Positions 8,918 to 18,494 of a stretch of 64,000 bases of DNA are shown piece by piece; within the stretch, counting starts at the first letter, position 1; every line of letters begins with the position of its first letter. The translations under genes and the position numbers were made by a program. Origin of the DNA: Pseudomonas benzenivorans (lineage in GTDB: Bacteria > Pseudomonadota > Gammaproteobacteria > Pseudomonadales > Pseudomonadaceae); the NCBI RefSeq assembly GCF_033547155.1, contig NZ_CP137892.1, positions 2,108,001 through 2,172,000 of the forward strand, read 5' to 3'. The notes beneath the pieces were generated by a model, which saw only the letters and a program-made list of their open reading frames with translations, was not told the origin of the DNA and made no database searches.

Positions 8918-9008
8918 GGGCCCTCCGTTGCGCTAGAGGCAGTATGCAAGGCTTTTCGGACCTGGCAAGCCCCGTGTTAGGCTTGCGCTCCCTGTTTTGG
9001 AGGTGTGT

Positions 9009-9887
9009 ATGGCGAAGGTGGCCTTTATCGGTTTGGGTGTGATGGGGTATCCCATGGCGGGGCATCTGACACGTGCCGGGCATCAGTTGTGTGTCTATAA
9101 CCGCACGGCGGCCAAGGCTGCGCAATGGGTCGCGGCATATGGTGGGCGCCGTGCGCCGACCCCGCGCGAGGCAGCGCAGGGCGCTGACTTCGTCATGACC
9201 TGCGTGGGCAACGACGATGATCTGCGCGCCGTGGTGCTGGGCGCCGACGGGGCCTTCGCCGGCATGGCGCCTGGATCTGTGCTGATCGATCACACCACGG
9301 CATCGGCGAATGTCGCCCGTGAGTTGGCCGCACAGGCGGCCGAACTGCAGCTGGGCTTTCTCGATGCGCCGGTGTCCGGCGGTCAGGCCGGCGCCGAGAA
9401 TGGCGTGCTGACGGTCATGGTCGGTGGCGAAGCGCAGGATTATGCCAAGGCCGAGCCGGTGCTGCAGGCCTACGCGCGCATGGTGCGCCTGATGGGCGGC
9501 GCCGGCAGCGGACAGCTGACCAAGATGGTCAACCAGATCTGTATCGGCGGCCTGGTCCAGGGGCTTTCCGAGGCCCTGCATTTCGCCCAGTGCGCGGGGC
9601 TCGACGCGCAGGGCGCGATGGACGTGATCAGCAAGGGGGCGGCCCAGTCCTGGCAGTTGGAGAACCGCCACAAGACCATGCTCGCCGGGGAGTTCGACTT
9701 CGGCTTCGCCGTCGATTGGATGCGCAAGGACCTGGCGATCCTGCTCGACGAGGCGCGGCGCAATGGGGCGCAGCTGCCAGTCACCGCGCTGGTCGACCAG
9801 TTCTACGCCGATGTGCAGGCGATGGGTGGCGGGCGTTTGGATACCTCCAGCCTGATCGCCCGACTGCAGTCTGCCAAGCGCCCCTGA
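9009..9887 (+). CDS. NAD(P)-dependent beta-hydroxyacid dehydrogenase (3-hydroxyisobutyrate dehydrogenase-like)
   Basis: A 292-residue protein. The N-terminal Rossmann fold has the cofactor motif [15 protein letters not shown]; the substrate signature is [14 protein letters not shown]; the catalytic lysine lies in [14 protein letters not shown]; the C-terminal all-helical domain ends with [14 protein letters not shown]. Family members oxidise 3-hydroxyisobutyrate, tartronate semialdehyde or related hydroxyacids. I recall the PAO1 counterpart as PA1576, but the exact substrate is not readable. Start 9009 (MAKVAFIG) has GGAGGTG at 8999-9005; the in-frame ATG at 8997 precedes that site and is rejected. 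Confidence 0.92.
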   Translation: MAKVAFIGLGVMGYPMAGHLTRAGHQLCVYNRTAAKAAQWVAAYGGRRAPTPREAAQGADFVMTCVGNDDDLRAVVLGADGAFAGMAPGSVLIDHTTASANVARELAAQAAELQLGFLDAPVSGGQAGAENGVLTVMVGGEAQDYAKAEPVLQAYARMVRLMGGAGSGQLTKMVNQICIGGLVQGLSEALHFAQCAGLDAQGAMDVISKGAAQSWQLENRHKTMLAGEFDFGFAVDWMRKDLAILLDEARRNGAQLPVTALVDQFYADVQAMGGGRLDTSSLIARLQSAKRP

Positions 9888-10086
9888 GAGCCGCGGGGCG
9901 GAGTGCCGTCGGGTGGGCGGGCGACATTCTGCCGAGGCGCTGGGCATGTCCTCGGCCGCGATGTGCTGTTGCCGACTGTCGGTCGAGCAGGTGCGGCACA
10001 TCTCTGGGGAGCTGCCAAGCCGATTGGCGCTCGGTTAAAATCGCCAAACCGTCCCGATCTCCAGACTCTACCGAGGTTTCGCCGTC

Positions 10087-10347
10087 ATGAATTGCCGTGC
10101 TGGCTGTGGCGCCTGTTGCATTGCCCCTTCGATCAGTTCCCCTATCCCTGGAATGCCGCAAGGCAAGGCGGCTGGCGAGCGCTGCGTACAGCTGGCTGCA
10201 GACAACTATTGCGGCCTGTTCGGCAAGCCCGAGCGGCCGGCCGTGTGTGCGGCGTTTCAGGCGGATGTCGAGGTGTGCGGCAGCAGCCGCGAGGAGGCCA
10301 TTCGGCTGCTGGGATGGCTGGAGCAGAGCACGGCGCTGGCCAGTTGA
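10087..10347 (+). CDS. YkgJ family cysteine-cluster protein
   Basis: An 86-residue protein with the YkgJ-type cysteine pattern: C3, C7, C10 and C11 in the opening MNCRAGCGACC, then Cys residues at RCVQL, YCGLF, VCAAF and VCGSS. These are thought to bind zinc or an Fe-S cluster. It is short and probably cytosolic, with no known reaction. A TAAAAT box at 10036-10041 could be the -10 of its own promoter. A bidirectional terminator separates it from gltA. Confidence 0.88.
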   Translation: MNCRAGCGACCIAPSISSPIPGMPQGKAAGERCVQLAADNYCGLFGKPERPAVCAAFQADVEVCGSSREEAIRLLGWLEQSTALAS

Positions 10348-10423
10348 GCGGGGACGGGCTGGTCCTGGGTGCGCTGGCCGTGTGAGGAACCCTCCAGCGT
10401 CGAGTTTCCGAAGCTCCAGATGC

Positions 10424-10450
10424 AAAAAAGGCTGCCGAGGCAGCCTTTTT
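10424..10450. terminator. Bidirectional intrinsic terminator (ykgJ-like / gltA)
   Basis: Stem GGCTGC (10430-10435) / GCAGCC (10440-10445), 4-nt loop, flanked by an A run (10424-10429) and a T run (10446-10450). It therefore works on both strands between the convergent YkgJ gene and gltA. Confidence 0.9.
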
Positions 10451-10469
10451 GTTGCAGTGCAGACGCCGC

Positions 10470-11744
10470 TTAGCGCGGCAGGTCGCGCTGTGGATGGCCG
10501 GTGTACAGTTGGCGCGGACGGCCGATCTTGTACGGGCTGGAGAGCATTTCCTTCCAGTGCGAGATCCAGCCGACGGTCCGCGCCAGGGCGAAGATCACGG
10601 TGAACATGCTGGTCGGAATGCCGATCGCCTTGAGGATGATGCCCGAGTAGAAGTCGACGTTCGGGTAGAGGTTGCGCTCCTTGAAGTAGGGATCGGTCAG
10701 GGCGATCTCTTCCAGGCGCATGGCCAGTGCCAGTTGCGGGTCGTTGGTGATGCCGAGCTCGGCCAGCACTTCGTCGCAGGTCTGCTTCATCACGGTGGCG
10801 CGGGGGTCGCGGTTCTTGTACACGCGGTGACCGAAGCCCATCAGCTTGAACGGGTCGTTCTTGTCCTTGGCCCTGGCGATGAAGGTGTCGATATTGGACA
10901 CGTCGCCGATCTCGTCGAGCATGCTCAGCACGGCTTCGTTGGCGCCGCCGTGGGCCGGGCCCCAGAGGGCGGCGATACCGGCGGCGATGCAGGCGAACGG
11001 GTTGGCGCCGGACGAGCCGGCCAGGCGCACGGTCGAGGTCGAGGCGTTCTGCTCATGGTCGGCGTGGAGGATGAAGATCTTGTCCATCGCCTTGGCCAGC
11101 ACCGGGCTGATCGGTTTGATCTCGCACGGGGTGTTGAACATCATGTGCAGGAAGTTTTCCGCGTAGTTCAGGTCGTTGCGCGGATACATCATCGGTTGGC
11201 CCATGGAGTACTTGTAAACCATGGCGGCCAGGGTCGGCATCTTGGCGATCAGGCGCATCGCGGAGATGTCGCGGTGCTGCGGGTTATTGATGTCCAGGGA
11301 GTCGTGGTAGAAGGCCGACAGGGCGCCGACCACGCCACACATGATGGCCATGGGGTGGGCGTCGCGGCGGAAGCCGTTGAAGAAGGTCTTCAGCTGCTCG
11401 TGCACCATGGTGTGGTTCTTGATGGAGCTGACGAAGGCGGCCTTCTGCTCCACGTTCGGCAGCTCGCCGTTGAGCAGCAGGTAGCAGGTTTCCAGATAGT
11501 CGGAGTTGTCGGCCAGCTGCTCGATGGGGTAGCCGCGGTGCAGCAGAACGCCCTGGTCGCCGTCGATATAGGTGATCTTCGACTCGCACGAGGCGGTGGA
11601 CATAAAGCCAGGATCAAAGGTGAAACGGCCCGTGGCGGTCAGGCCCCGTACGTCTATTACATCGGGACCAACGGTGCCGGTTAGGACGGGCAGTTCGACG
11701 GGGGCTGCGCCCTCGATGATCAACTGCGCTTTTTTGTCAGCCAT
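10470..11744 (-). CDS. gltA: Citrate synthase, type II
   Basis: Condenses oxaloacetate and acetyl-CoA to citrate, the entry of the TCA cycle. The 424-residue protein has the type II (hexameric, NADH-regulated) layout: a beta-rich N-terminal domain, then ADHEQNAST with the first catalytic His, [14 protein letters not shown] with the second, and NVDFYSG with the catalytic Asp. It ends RPRQLYTG, as usual. Start 11744 (MADKKAQL) has AGGAGG six bases upstream; the frame upstream to 11774 lies in the leader. Divergent from sdhCDAB, with its own promoter at 11804-11831. Confidence 0.98.
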   Translation of the reverse strand: MADKKAQLIIEGAAPVELPVLTGTVGPDVIDVRGLTATGRFTFDPGFMSTASCESKITYIDGDQGVLLHRGYPIEQLADNSDYLETCYLLLNGELPNVEQKAAFVSSIKNHTMVHEQLKTFFNGFRRDAHPMAIMCGVVGALSAFYHDSLDINNPQHRDISAMRLIAKMPTLAAMVYKYSMGQPMMYPRNDLNYAENFLHMMFNTPCEIKPISPVLAKAMDKIFILHADHEQNASTSTVRLAGSSGANPFACIAAGIAALWGPAHGGANEAVLSMLDEIGDVSNIDTFIARAKDKNDPFKLMGFGHRVYKNRDPRATVMKQTCDEVLAELGITNDPQLALAMRLEEIALTDPYFKERNLYPNVDFYSGIILKAIGIPTSMFTVIFALARTVGWISHWKEMLSSPYKIGRPRQLYTGHPQRDLPR

Positions 11745-11803
11745 GGGTGGCCTCCTAGTTATGCTTGAAATCATCTGTCAGCCCCCCACGCAGGGCCCGC
11801 ACC

Positions 11804-11831
11804 ACTATAGTGAGATAAATCCGAAAGTCAA
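11804..11831 (-). promoter_or_regulatory. Sigma70-type promoter of gltA
   Basis: On the minus strand, -35 TTGACT (11831-11826) and -10 TATAGT (11809-11804) are separated by 16 bp, each one mismatch from consensus. Transcription would start near 11797, giving a leader of about 53 nt before the gltA ATG. Confidence 0.7.
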
Positions 11832-11945
11832 TTTGCGAAAAGTCAGGCACTAGAAGGGTTTGAGGGCGGTTTTTCGCGAAAAAAGGCCGCCATTTACGCC
11901 TTTTGCCGGGGCAGTGCAATGAGCATTTTGGTGGGGGGCTTTGCG

Positions 11946-11974
11946 TTGTCATTAGTAACCTAACTGTCTATACT
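11946..11974 (+). promoter_or_regulatory. Sigma70-type promoter of the sdh-suc operon
   Basis: -35 TTGTCA (11946-11951), 17-bp spacer, -10 TATACT (11969-11974); each box is one mismatch from consensus with ideal spacing. Predicted start near 11981, about 126 nt before the sdhC GTG. It lies back to back with the gltA promoter in a comparatively AT-rich 360-bp gap. Confidence 0.75.
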
Positions 11975-11980
11975 CTGCGC

Positions 11981-12106
11981 CCGACCGCCGGGGGCTTTGG
12001 CCCCATTCGAAGCGGTCGTCACTCCTTGGGTGATGGGTACCTGACCAGTGCACTTCCCGACAACTTTGCCCTGCTAGTTAGGGGCTCTCAGTGTGATAAA
12101 AAAGCC
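11981..12106 (+). promoter_or_regulatory. Long structured 5' leader of sdhC
   Basis: Predicted untranslated leader of about 126 nt. CGACCGC (from about 11982) can pair with GCGGTCG (to about 12018), enclosing a nested GGGGC/GCCCC stem. A smaller CCCT/AGGG element precedes the start codon. No clear Shine-Dalgarno precedes the GTG (the sequence there is GATAAAAAAGCC). Such leaders are common targets of Hfq-dependent sRNAs; in P. aeruginosa the iron-responsive PrrF sRNAs lower sdh expression. Base pairing here is not tested. Confidence 0.5.
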
Positions 12107-12481
12107 GTGAATAGCCAACGACCTGTAAACCTAGACCTTAGGACTATCAAACTCCCAGTCACCGCTTACACGTCCATTCTTCACCGTATCTCCGGTGTCA
12201 TCCTCTTCGTCGGTATTGCCGTACTGCTGTTCGGCCTCGACAAGTCGCTGGCTTCGGAAGAGGGCTTTGCCCAGGTGAAGGAATGCCTGACCAGTCCGCT
12301 GGCCAAGTTCGTGATCTGGGGTCTGCTGTCCGCTCTGCTGTACCACCTGGTGGCCGGTGTGCGCCACTTGATCATGGACATGGGCATCGGTGAGACGCTG
12401 GAAGGCGGCAAGCTGGGCTCGCAAATCGTCATCGCCGTTTCGGTGGTCGTGATCCTGCTGCTGGGGGTGTGGATATGGTAA
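12107..12481 (+). CDS. sdhC: Succinate dehydrogenase cytochrome b556 subunit
   Basis: Membrane anchor of complex II, which with SdhD binds haem b and ubiquinone. 124 residues with three helices: about 27-49, 64-88 and 103-123. The family motif TSILHRISGVILF and the haem-ligand region HLVAGVRHLIMDMG are present. The start is a GTG (MNSQRPVNLDLR); the longer open frame upstream crosses the predicted promoter and leader, and no in-frame ATG lies between 11903 and the GTG. A Shine-Dalgarno is not evident. Its stop overlaps sdhD (ATGGTAA). Confidence 0.93.
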   Translation: MNSQRPVNLDLRTIKLPVTAYTSILHRISGVILFVGIAVLLFGLDKSLASEEGFAQVKECLTSPLAKFVIWGLLSALLYHLVAGVRHLIMDMGIGETLEGGKLGSQIVIAVSVVVILLLGVWIW

Positions 12482-12843
12482 CCAATGTCACGAATTTCTC
12501 GCGTTCGGGCCTCTATGACTGGATGGCTCAGCGGGTGTCTGCGGTCGTGCTCGCGGCTTATGTGTTGTTCCTGCTGGGTTTCGTAATCGTTAATCCTGGC
12601 ATGGGTTATGCCGAATGGCATGGTCTGTTCTCCGGTACTGCAATGCGCATCTTCAGTCTGCTGGCTCTGGTGGCGCTCAGCGCCCACGCCTGGGTCGGCA
12701 TGTGGACGATTTCCACCGACTACCTGACGCCGATGGCGCTGGGCAAGTCGGCGACTGCCGTGCGTTTTCTCTTCCAGGCCGCGTGTGGCATTGCCATGTT
12801 CGCGTTTTTCGTCTGGGGCGTGCAGATTCTTTGGGGTATCTGA
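12475..12843 (+). CDS. sdhD: Succinate dehydrogenase hydrophobic membrane anchor subunit
   Basis: 122 residues with three membrane helices (about 18-40, 53-75, 92-116). It begins MVTNVTNFSRSGLYDWMAQR, where the SGLYDW..QR motif is typical of SdhD. The His in LSAHAWVGMW is in the haem-binding helix. It forms the quinone site with SdhC and anchors SdhAB to the inner membrane. The ATG at 12475 overlaps the sdhC stop; the GTG at 12469 is less likely. SdhA follows after 3 nt. Confidence 0.95.
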   Translation: MVTNVTNFSRSGLYDWMAQRVSAVVLAAYVLFLLGFVIVNPGMGYAEWHGLFSGTAMRIFSLLALVALSAHAWVGMWTISTDYLTPMALGKSATAVRFLFQAACGIAMFAFFVWGVQILWGI

Positions 12844-12846
12844 TCC

Positions 12847-14619
12847 ATGACTAGCATTCGTACACTTTCTTATGACGCCATCATCGTAGGTGGCGGCGGC
12901 GCCGGCATGCGCGCAGCGCTGCAACTGGCCCAGGGCGGCCACAAGACCGCGGTGGTCACCAAGGTCTTTCCGACTCGCTCCCACACCGTTTCCGCTCAGG
13001 GCGGCATCACCTGTGCCATCGCCTCGGCCGACCCGAACGACGATTGGCGCTGGCACATGTACGACACCGTCAAGGGTTCCGACTACATCGGTGACCAGGA
13101 CGCGATCGAGTACATGTGCTCCGTAGGGCCTGAGGCCGTGTTCGAGCTGGAGCACATGGGCCTGCCGTTCTCCCGTACCGAGCAGGGCCGCATCTATCAG
13201 CGTCCGTTCGGCGGCCAGTCCAAGGACTTCGGCAAGGGCGGCCAGGCTGCCCGTACCTGCGCCGCGGCCGATCGTACCGGTCACGCCCTGCTGCACACCC
13301 TGTACCAGGCCAACCTCAAGGCCGGCACCTCGTTCCTCAACGAGTGGTACGCGGTCGACCTGGTGAAGAACCAGGACGGTGCCATCGTCGGTGTCATCGC
13401 CATCTGCCTGGAAACCGGTGAAACCGTCTACATCCGCTCCAAGGCCGTGGTACTGGCCACCGGCGGCGCCGGTCGCATCTATGCCTCCACCACCAACGCC
13501 CTGATCAACACCGGTGACGGTGTCGGCATGGCCCTGCGTGCCGGCGTGCCGGTGCAGGACATCGAGATGTGGCAGTTCCACCCGACCGGTATCGCCGGCG
13601 CCGGCGTGCTGGTGACCGAGGGTTGCCGCGGCGAGGGCGGCTACTTGATCAACAAGCACGGCGAACGCTTCATGGAGCGCTATGCGCCGAACGCCAAGGA
13701 CCTGGCCGGACGCGACGTGGTCGCCCGCTCCATGGTCAAGGAGATCATTGCCGGCAATGGCTGTGGTCCGGAAGGCGACCACGTGATGCTCAAGCTGGAT
13801 CACCTCGGCGAGGAAGTGCTGCACAGCCGCCTGCCGGGCATCTGCGAACTGTCGAAGACCTTCGCTCATGTCGACCCGGTCGTCGCACCGGTGCCGGTGG
13901 TCCCAACCTGCCACTATATGATGGGCGGCGTGGCCACCAACATCCACGGCCAGGCCATCACCCAAGATGCCAACGGCAATGACAAGATCATCGAAGGCCT
14001 GTTCGCCGTGGGCGAAGTAGCTTGCGTGTCGGTCCACGGTGCCAACCGCCTGGGCGGCAACTCGCTGCTCGACCTGGTGGTGTTCGGTCGCGCCGCCGGC
14101 CTGCACCTGGAAAAGGCGCTGAAGGAAGGCGTCGAGGTCCGCGGTGCTTCCGCAACCGACATTGAGCAGTCCCTGGCCCGCCTGGCGGGAGTCAACGAGC
14201 GCACCACCGGCGAAGAAGTCGCGCCGCTGCGCAAGGAGTTGCAGAACTGCATGCAGAACTACTTCGGCGTGTTCCGCACCGGCGAGTACATGCAGAAGGG
14301 CATCCAGCAGCTGTCCGACCTGCGCGAACGCATCGCCAACGTCAAGATCGCCGACAAGAGCCAGGCCTTCAACACGGCGCGTATCGAGGCGCTGGAGCTG
14401 CAGAACCTGCTCGAGGTGGCCGAGGCGACCGCGGTGGCAGCGGAAGTCCGCAAGGAATCCCGTGGTGCCCATGCCCGCGAAGACTTCGAAGAGCGCGATG
14501 ACGAGAACTGGCTGTGCCACTCCCTGTATTTCCCGGGTGAGAAGCGCGTGAGCAAGCGCGCCGTCAACTTCGCGCCGAAGACAGTGCCGGCGTTTGAACC
14601 CAAGGTTCGGACTTATTAA
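12847..14619 (+). CDS. sdhA: Succinate dehydrogenase flavoprotein subunit
   Basis: Catalytic subunit of complex II, oxidising succinate to fumarate with covalently bound FAD. 590 residues, the usual length. It has the dinucleotide-binding motif [16 protein letters not shown], the FAD-linking His in [29 protein letters not shown] in the substrate domain, active-site HxxGG-type YMMGGVATN and [18 protein letters not shown] near the FAD. The C-terminal [15 protein letters not shown] is typical. Third gene of sdhCDAB. Confidence 0.98.
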   Translation: MTSIRTLSYDAIIVGGGGAGMRAALQLAQGGHKTAVVTKVFPTRSHTVSAQGGITCAIASADPNDDWRWHMYDTVKGSDYIGDQDAIEYMCSVGPEAVFELEHMGLPFSRTEQGRIYQRPFGGQSKDFGKGGQAARTCAAADRTGHALLHTLYQANLKAGTSFLNEWYAVDLVKNQDGAIVGVIAICLETGETVYIRSKAVVLATGGAGRIYASTTNALINTGDGVGMALRAGVPVQDIEMWQFHPTGIAGAGVLVTEGCRGEGGYLINKHGERFMERYAPNAKDLAGRDVVARSMVKEIIAGNGCGPEGDHVMLKLDHLGEEVLHSRLPGICELSKTFAHVDPVVAPVPVVPTCHYMMGGVATNIHGQAITQDANGNDKIIEGLFAVGEVACVSVHGANRLGGNSLLDLVVFGRAAGLHLEKALKEGVEVRGASATDIEQSLARLAGVNERTTGEEVAPLRKELQNCMQNYFGVFRTGEYMQKGIQQLSDLRERIANVKIADKSQAFNTARIEALELQNLLEVAEATAVAAEVRKESRGAHAREDFEERDDENWLCHSLYFPGEKRVSKRAVNFAPKTVPAFEPKVRTY

Positions 14620-14630
14620 GGGTGGCCGCT

Positions 14631-15338
14631 ATGTTGCAAGTCAGTGTTTATCGCTACAACCCGGAGCAGGACGCTGCGCCGTTCATGCAGGACTTCCAGG
14701 TCGACACCGGCGGCAAGGACATCATGGTCCTCGACGTACTGGCGCTGATCAAAGAGCAGGACGAGGGTTTCTCCTACCGTCGCTCCTGCCGTGAGGGCGT
14801 GTGCGGTTCCGACGGTATGAACATCAACGGCAAGAACGGCCTGGCCTGTATCACGCCGATCTCGGCTGCCGGGCTCAAGGGCGGCAAGCTGGTGATTCGT
14901 CCGCTGCCGGGCCTGCCGGTGATCCGTGACCTGGTCGTCGATATGAGCATCTTCTACAAGCAGTACGAGAAGGTGCAGCCGTTCCTGCAGAACGACACCC
15001 CGGCGCCGGCCATCGAGCGCCTGCAGTCGCCGGAAGAGCGCGAGAAGCTGGACGGCCTGTACGAGTGCATCCTGTGTGCCTGCTGCTCGACCAGCTGCCC
15101 GTCGTTCTGGTGGAACCCGGACAAGTTCCTCGGTCCCGCCGCGCTGTTGCAGGCCTACCGCTTCCTGGCCGACAGCCGCGACACCAAGACCGAAGAGCGT
15201 CTGGCCGCATTGGATGACCCGTTCAGCGTGTTCCGCTGCCGCGGCATCATGAATTGCGTGAACGTGTGCCCCAAGGGACTCAACCCGACCAAGGCCATCG
15301 GTCACGTGCGTAACATGTTGCTGCAAAGCGGTACCTGA
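14631..15338 (+). CDS. sdhB: Succinate dehydrogenase iron-sulfur subunit
   Basis: Transfers electrons from the SdhA flavin to ubiquinone. 235 residues. The N-terminal [2Fe-2S] ferredoxin domain has SCREGVCGSDGMNINGKNGL with a following Cys; the C-terminal domain has CILCACCSTSCP and CRGIMNCVNVCPKG for the [4Fe-4S] and [3Fe-4S] clusters. Start 14631 (MLQVSVYRYN) with AGGGTGG just upstream; the GTG at 14622 would add only three residues. Last gene of the sdh group; a hairpin and a 250-bp gap precede sucA. Confidence 0.97.
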   Translation: MLQVSVYRYNPEQDAAPFMQDFQVDTGGKDIMVLDVLALIKEQDEGFSYRRSCREGVCGSDGMNINGKNGLACITPISAAGLKGGKLVIRPLPGLPVIRDLVVDMSIFYKQYEKVQPFLQNDTPAPAIERLQSPEEREKLDGLYECILCACCSTSCPSFWWNPDKFLGPAALLQAYRFLADSRDTKTEERLAALDDPFSVFRCRGIMNCVNVCPKGLNPTKAIGHVRNMLLQSGT

Positions 15339-15367
15339 TTCTCAGCTGTTTGCAAGACCCGTTGCAC

Positions 15368-15398
15368 CTGCGGCGTCGGCCTCAACCCGGCGTCGCAG
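15368..15398 (+). promoter_or_regulatory. Hairpin between sdhB and sucA (possible attenuator)
   Basis: A 12-bp stem with two G-U pairs (15368-15379 with 15387-15398) and a 7-nt loop, 30 nt past the sdhB stop. It has no T tract, so it is more likely a partial terminator or an mRNA 3'-end stabiliser than a full stop. The rest of 15399-15590 holds a short GAAGTC/GACTTC hairpin and the sucA ribosome site; I could not identify a clear promoter. Confidence 0.45.
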
Positions 15399-15590
15399 TT
15401 TAAGCCAGAGCCACAGCCCACAAAGCCGTGGTTCTTATTTGAAAAATATGACGACCAGCAGGGGCCTCCGGGCTGGTACCCGGACTATCTGCGGGATCCG
15501 TGGTGGCTTTACCGAAGTCGCTGCTTCAGGACTTCGAAAAGCCATGCGGTTTTCACGCCGATGGAGTCCCCTTACTGAGGGTGACCAAGC

Positions 15591-18422
15591 ATGCAAGAAA
15601 GCGTGATGCAGCGCATGTGGGACAGTGCCCACCTATCTGGTGGCAACGCTGCCTACGTGGAAGAGCTCTATGAGCTCTACCTGCACGATCCCAACGCTGT
15701 GCCAGAAGAGTGGCGCACCTACTTCCAGAAGTTGCCGAGCGACGGCAGCGCCGCCACAGACGTATCGCACTCGACGATTCGCGATCATTTCGTCCTGCTC
15801 GCCAAGAACCAGCGCCGCGCCCAACCGGTGTCCGCCGGTAGCGTGAGCAGCGAGCACGAGAAGAAGCAGGTCGAAGTGCTGCGGATGATTCAGGCCTATC
15901 GCATGCGTGGCCACCAGGCCGCCAAGCTGGACCCCTTGGGGCTCTGGCAGCGTCCTGTGCCGGCCGATCTGGCGATCAACCACTATGGCCTGACCGATGC
16001 CGACCTGGACACCACCTTCCGCACCGGTGGCCTGTTCATCGGCAAGGAAGAGGCTACTCTGCGCGAAATTCGCGATGCTTTGCAGCAGACATATTGCCGC
16101 ACCATAGGCGCCGAGTTCACCCATATCGTCGATTCCGAGCAGCGCAGCTGGTTCCAGCAACGCCTGGAAAGCGTGCGCGGCCGTCCGCAATTCTCCCCCG
16201 AGGTGCAGGGCCACCTGCTCGAGCGCCTGACCGCCGCCGAAGGCCTGGAGAAGTACCTGGGTACCAAATACCCGGGCACCAAGCGCTTCGGTCTGGAGGG
16301 GGGCGAAAGCCTGATCCCGCTGCTGGACGAAGTGATCCAGCGCTCCGGTTCCTACGGCACCAAGGAAATCGTCATCGGCATGGCCCACCGCGGCCGTCTG
16401 AACGTACTGGTCAACACCTTCGGCAAGAACCCGCGCGACCTGTTCGACGAGTTCGAGGGCAAGAAGGTCGAGGGCCTCAGCTCGGGTGACGTGAAATACC
16501 ACCAGGGCTTCTCCTCCAACGTCATGACCGCAGGCGGCGAAGTGCACCTGGCGCTGGCGTTCAACCCCTCGCACCTGGAAATCGTCTCTCCGGTGGTCGA
16601 GGGCTCGGTGCGTGCGCGTCAGGATCGTCGCAATGACCTGTCCGGCGACAAGGTGCTGCCGATTTCCATCCACGGCGATGCGGCGTTCGCCGGTCAGGGC
16701 GTGGTCATGGAAACCTTCCAGATGTCGCAGACCCGTGGCTTCAAGACGGGCGGCACCATCCACATCGTGATCAACAACCAGGTCGGCTTCACCACCAGCC
16801 GTGCGGAAGACTCGCGCTCCACCGAGTACTGCACCGACGTGGCGAAGATGATCCAGGCGCCGATCTTCCACGTGAACGGCGACGATCCGGAGGCCGTGCT
16901 GTTCGTCACCCAGCTGGCCGTCGACTACCGCATGCAGTACAAGCGCGACGTGGTCATCGACCTGGTCTGCTACCGTCGCCGCGGCCACAACGAGGCCGAC
17001 GAGCCCTCCGGTACCCAGCCGCTGATGTACCAGCAGATCGCCAAGCAGCGCACCACCCGCGAGCTGTACGCCGAGTCGCTGACCAGCGCGGTCAGCCATT
17101 CGGCCGACGAGGTGCAGGCCAAGATCGACGACTACCGTACCGCGCTGGACAACGGCCAGCACGTGGTCAAGAGCCTGGTCAAGGAGCCGAACAAGGAACT
17201 GTTCGTCGACTGGCGGCCGTACCTGGGGCATGCCTGGACCGCGCGTCACGACACCCGCTTCGACCTGAAGACCCTGCAGGACCTCTCCAACAAGCTGCTG
17301 GAGATCCCGGAAGGCTTCGTGGTTCAGCGTCAGGTGGCGAAGATCCTCGAGGACCGTCAGAAGATGGGCGCCGGTGCGCTGCCGATCAACTGGGGCTATG
17401 CCGAAACCATGGCCTACGCCACCCTGTTGTTCGAAGGTCATCCGATTCGCATGACCGGCCAGGACATCGGCCGCGGCACCTTCTCGCACCGCCATGCGGC
17501 GCTGCACAACCAGAAGGACGCCAGTACCTACCTGCCGCTGCAGAACCTGTATGCCGGCCAGCCGAAGTTCGATCTGTACGACTCCTTCCTCTCGGAAGAA
17601 GCCGTACTGGCCTTCGAGTACGGCTATGCCACCACCCAGCCCAATGCCCTGGTGATCTGGGAAGCGCAGTTCGGCGACTTCGCCAACGGTGCCCAGGTGG
17701 TGTTCGACCAGTTCATCTCCAGCGGCGAGCACAAGTGGGGCCGACTGTGCGGCCTGACCATGCTGCTGCCCCATGGCTATGAGGGGCAAGGACCCGAGCA
17801 CAGCTCGGCGCGCCTGGAGCGCTTCCTGCAGCTGTGTGCCGAGCACAACATGCAGGTGTGCGTGCCGACCACCCCGGCGCAGATCTACCACCTGCTGCGT
17901 CGTCAGGTCATCCGCCCGCTGCGCAAGCCGCTGGTGGTGCTGTCGCCCAAGTCGTTGCTGCGCCACAAGCTGGCCATCTCGACCCTGGAGGACCTGGCCG
18001 AGGGTTCGTTCCAGACGGTGATTCCGGAACTCGATACGCTCGACCCGAAGAAGGTCGAACGCCTGATCCTGTGCAGCGGCAAGGTCTACTACGACCTGCT
18101 GGAGAAGCGCCGGGCCGAGGAGCGCCAGGACATCGCCATCGTGCGCATCGAGCAGCTCTATCCCTTCCCGGAAGACGATCTGGCCGAGGTCATGGCGCCG
18201 TACAAGAACCTCAAACACATCGTCTGGTGTCAGGAAGAGCCGATGAACCAGGGGGCCTGGTACTGCAGTCAGCATCACATGCGCCGTGTCGCCACTGCGC
18301 ACAAGAAGACGCTGTTCCTCGAGTACGCCGGTCGCGAAGGCTCCGCTGCGCCGGCCTGCGGCTACGCCTCGATGCACGCCGAGCAGCAGGAGAAACTGCT
18401 GCAAGACGCCTTTACCGTTTAA
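15591..18422 (+). CDS. sucA: 2-oxoglutarate dehydrogenase E1 component
   Basis: Thiamine-diphosphate-dependent decarboxylase of the 2-oxoglutarate dehydrogenase complex. 943 residues, full length. The N-terminal E2-binding motif is AAYVEELYELYLHDP; the ThDP domain has EIVIGMAHRGRLNVLVN, PISIHGDAAFAGQG and HIVINNQVGFTTS; the second domain has GQDIGRGTFSHRHA and LLPHGYEGQGPEHSSAR. ATG at 15591 with GAGGGTG upstream. Part of sdhCDAB-sucAB-lpdG-sucCD, all on the plus strand. Confidence 0.98.
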   Translation: MQESVMQRMWDSAHLSGGNAAYVEELYELYLHDPNAVPEEWRTYFQKLPSDGSAATDVSHSTIRDHFVLLAKNQRRAQPVSAGSVSSEHEKKQVEVLRMIQAYRMRGHQAAKLDPLGLWQRPVPADLAINHYGLTDADLDTTFRTGGLFIGKEEATLREIRDALQQTYCRTIGAEFTHIVDSEQRSWFQQRLESVRGRPQFSPEVQGHLLERLTAAEGLEKYLGTKYPGTKRFGLEGGESLIPLLDEVIQRSGSYGTKEIVIGMAHRGRLNVLVNTFGKNPRDLFDEFEGKKVEGLSSGDVKYHQGFSSNVMTAGGEVHLALAFNPSHLEIVSPVVEGSVRARQDRRNDLSGDKVLPISIHGDAAFAGQGVVMETFQMSQTRGFKTGGTIHIVINNQVGFTTSRAEDSRSTEYCTDVAKMIQAPIFHVNGDDPEAVLFVTQLAVDYRMQYKRDVVIDLVCYRRRGHNEADEPSGTQPLMYQQIAKQRTTRELYAESLTSAVSHSADEVQAKIDDYRTALDNGQHVVKSLVKEPNKELFVDWRPYLGHAWTARHDTRFDLKTLQDLSNKLLEIPEGFVVQRQVAKILEDRQKMGAGALPINWGYAETMAYATLLFEGHPIRMTGQDIGRGTFSHRHAALHNQKDASTYLPLQNLYAGQPKFDLYDSFLSEEAVLAFEYGYATTQPNALVIWEAQFGDFANGAQVVFDQFISSGEHKWGRLCGLTMLLPHGYEGQGPEHSSARLERFLQLCAEHNMQVCVPTTPAQIYHLLRRQVIRPLRKPLVVLSPKSLLRHKLAISTLEDLAEGSFQTVIPELDTLDPKKVERLILCSGKVYYDLLEKRRAEERQDIAIVRIEQLYPFPEDDLAEVMAPYKNLKHIVWCQEEPMNQGAWYCSQHHMRRVATAHKKTLFLEYAGREGSAAPACGYASMHAEQQEKLLQDAFTV

Positions 18423-18494
18423 CGCCTTCGCCCAAAAGAGGCGGTCCGCCACGGCCGCCTCGCTGAAGAAACCGAATTTAAGGAACCACACATA

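Noticed and set aside
8295..10001. Extension of ppnP to a 662-residue protein.
   Set aside because: The extra part runs through the exonuclease and dehydrogenase genes in non-coding frames; PpnP is full length at 93 residues with a good SD.
12181..14520. A 779-codon open frame antisense to sdhC-sdhD-sdhA.
   Set aside because: Same GC-driven antisense artefact; no domain, start signal or terminator.
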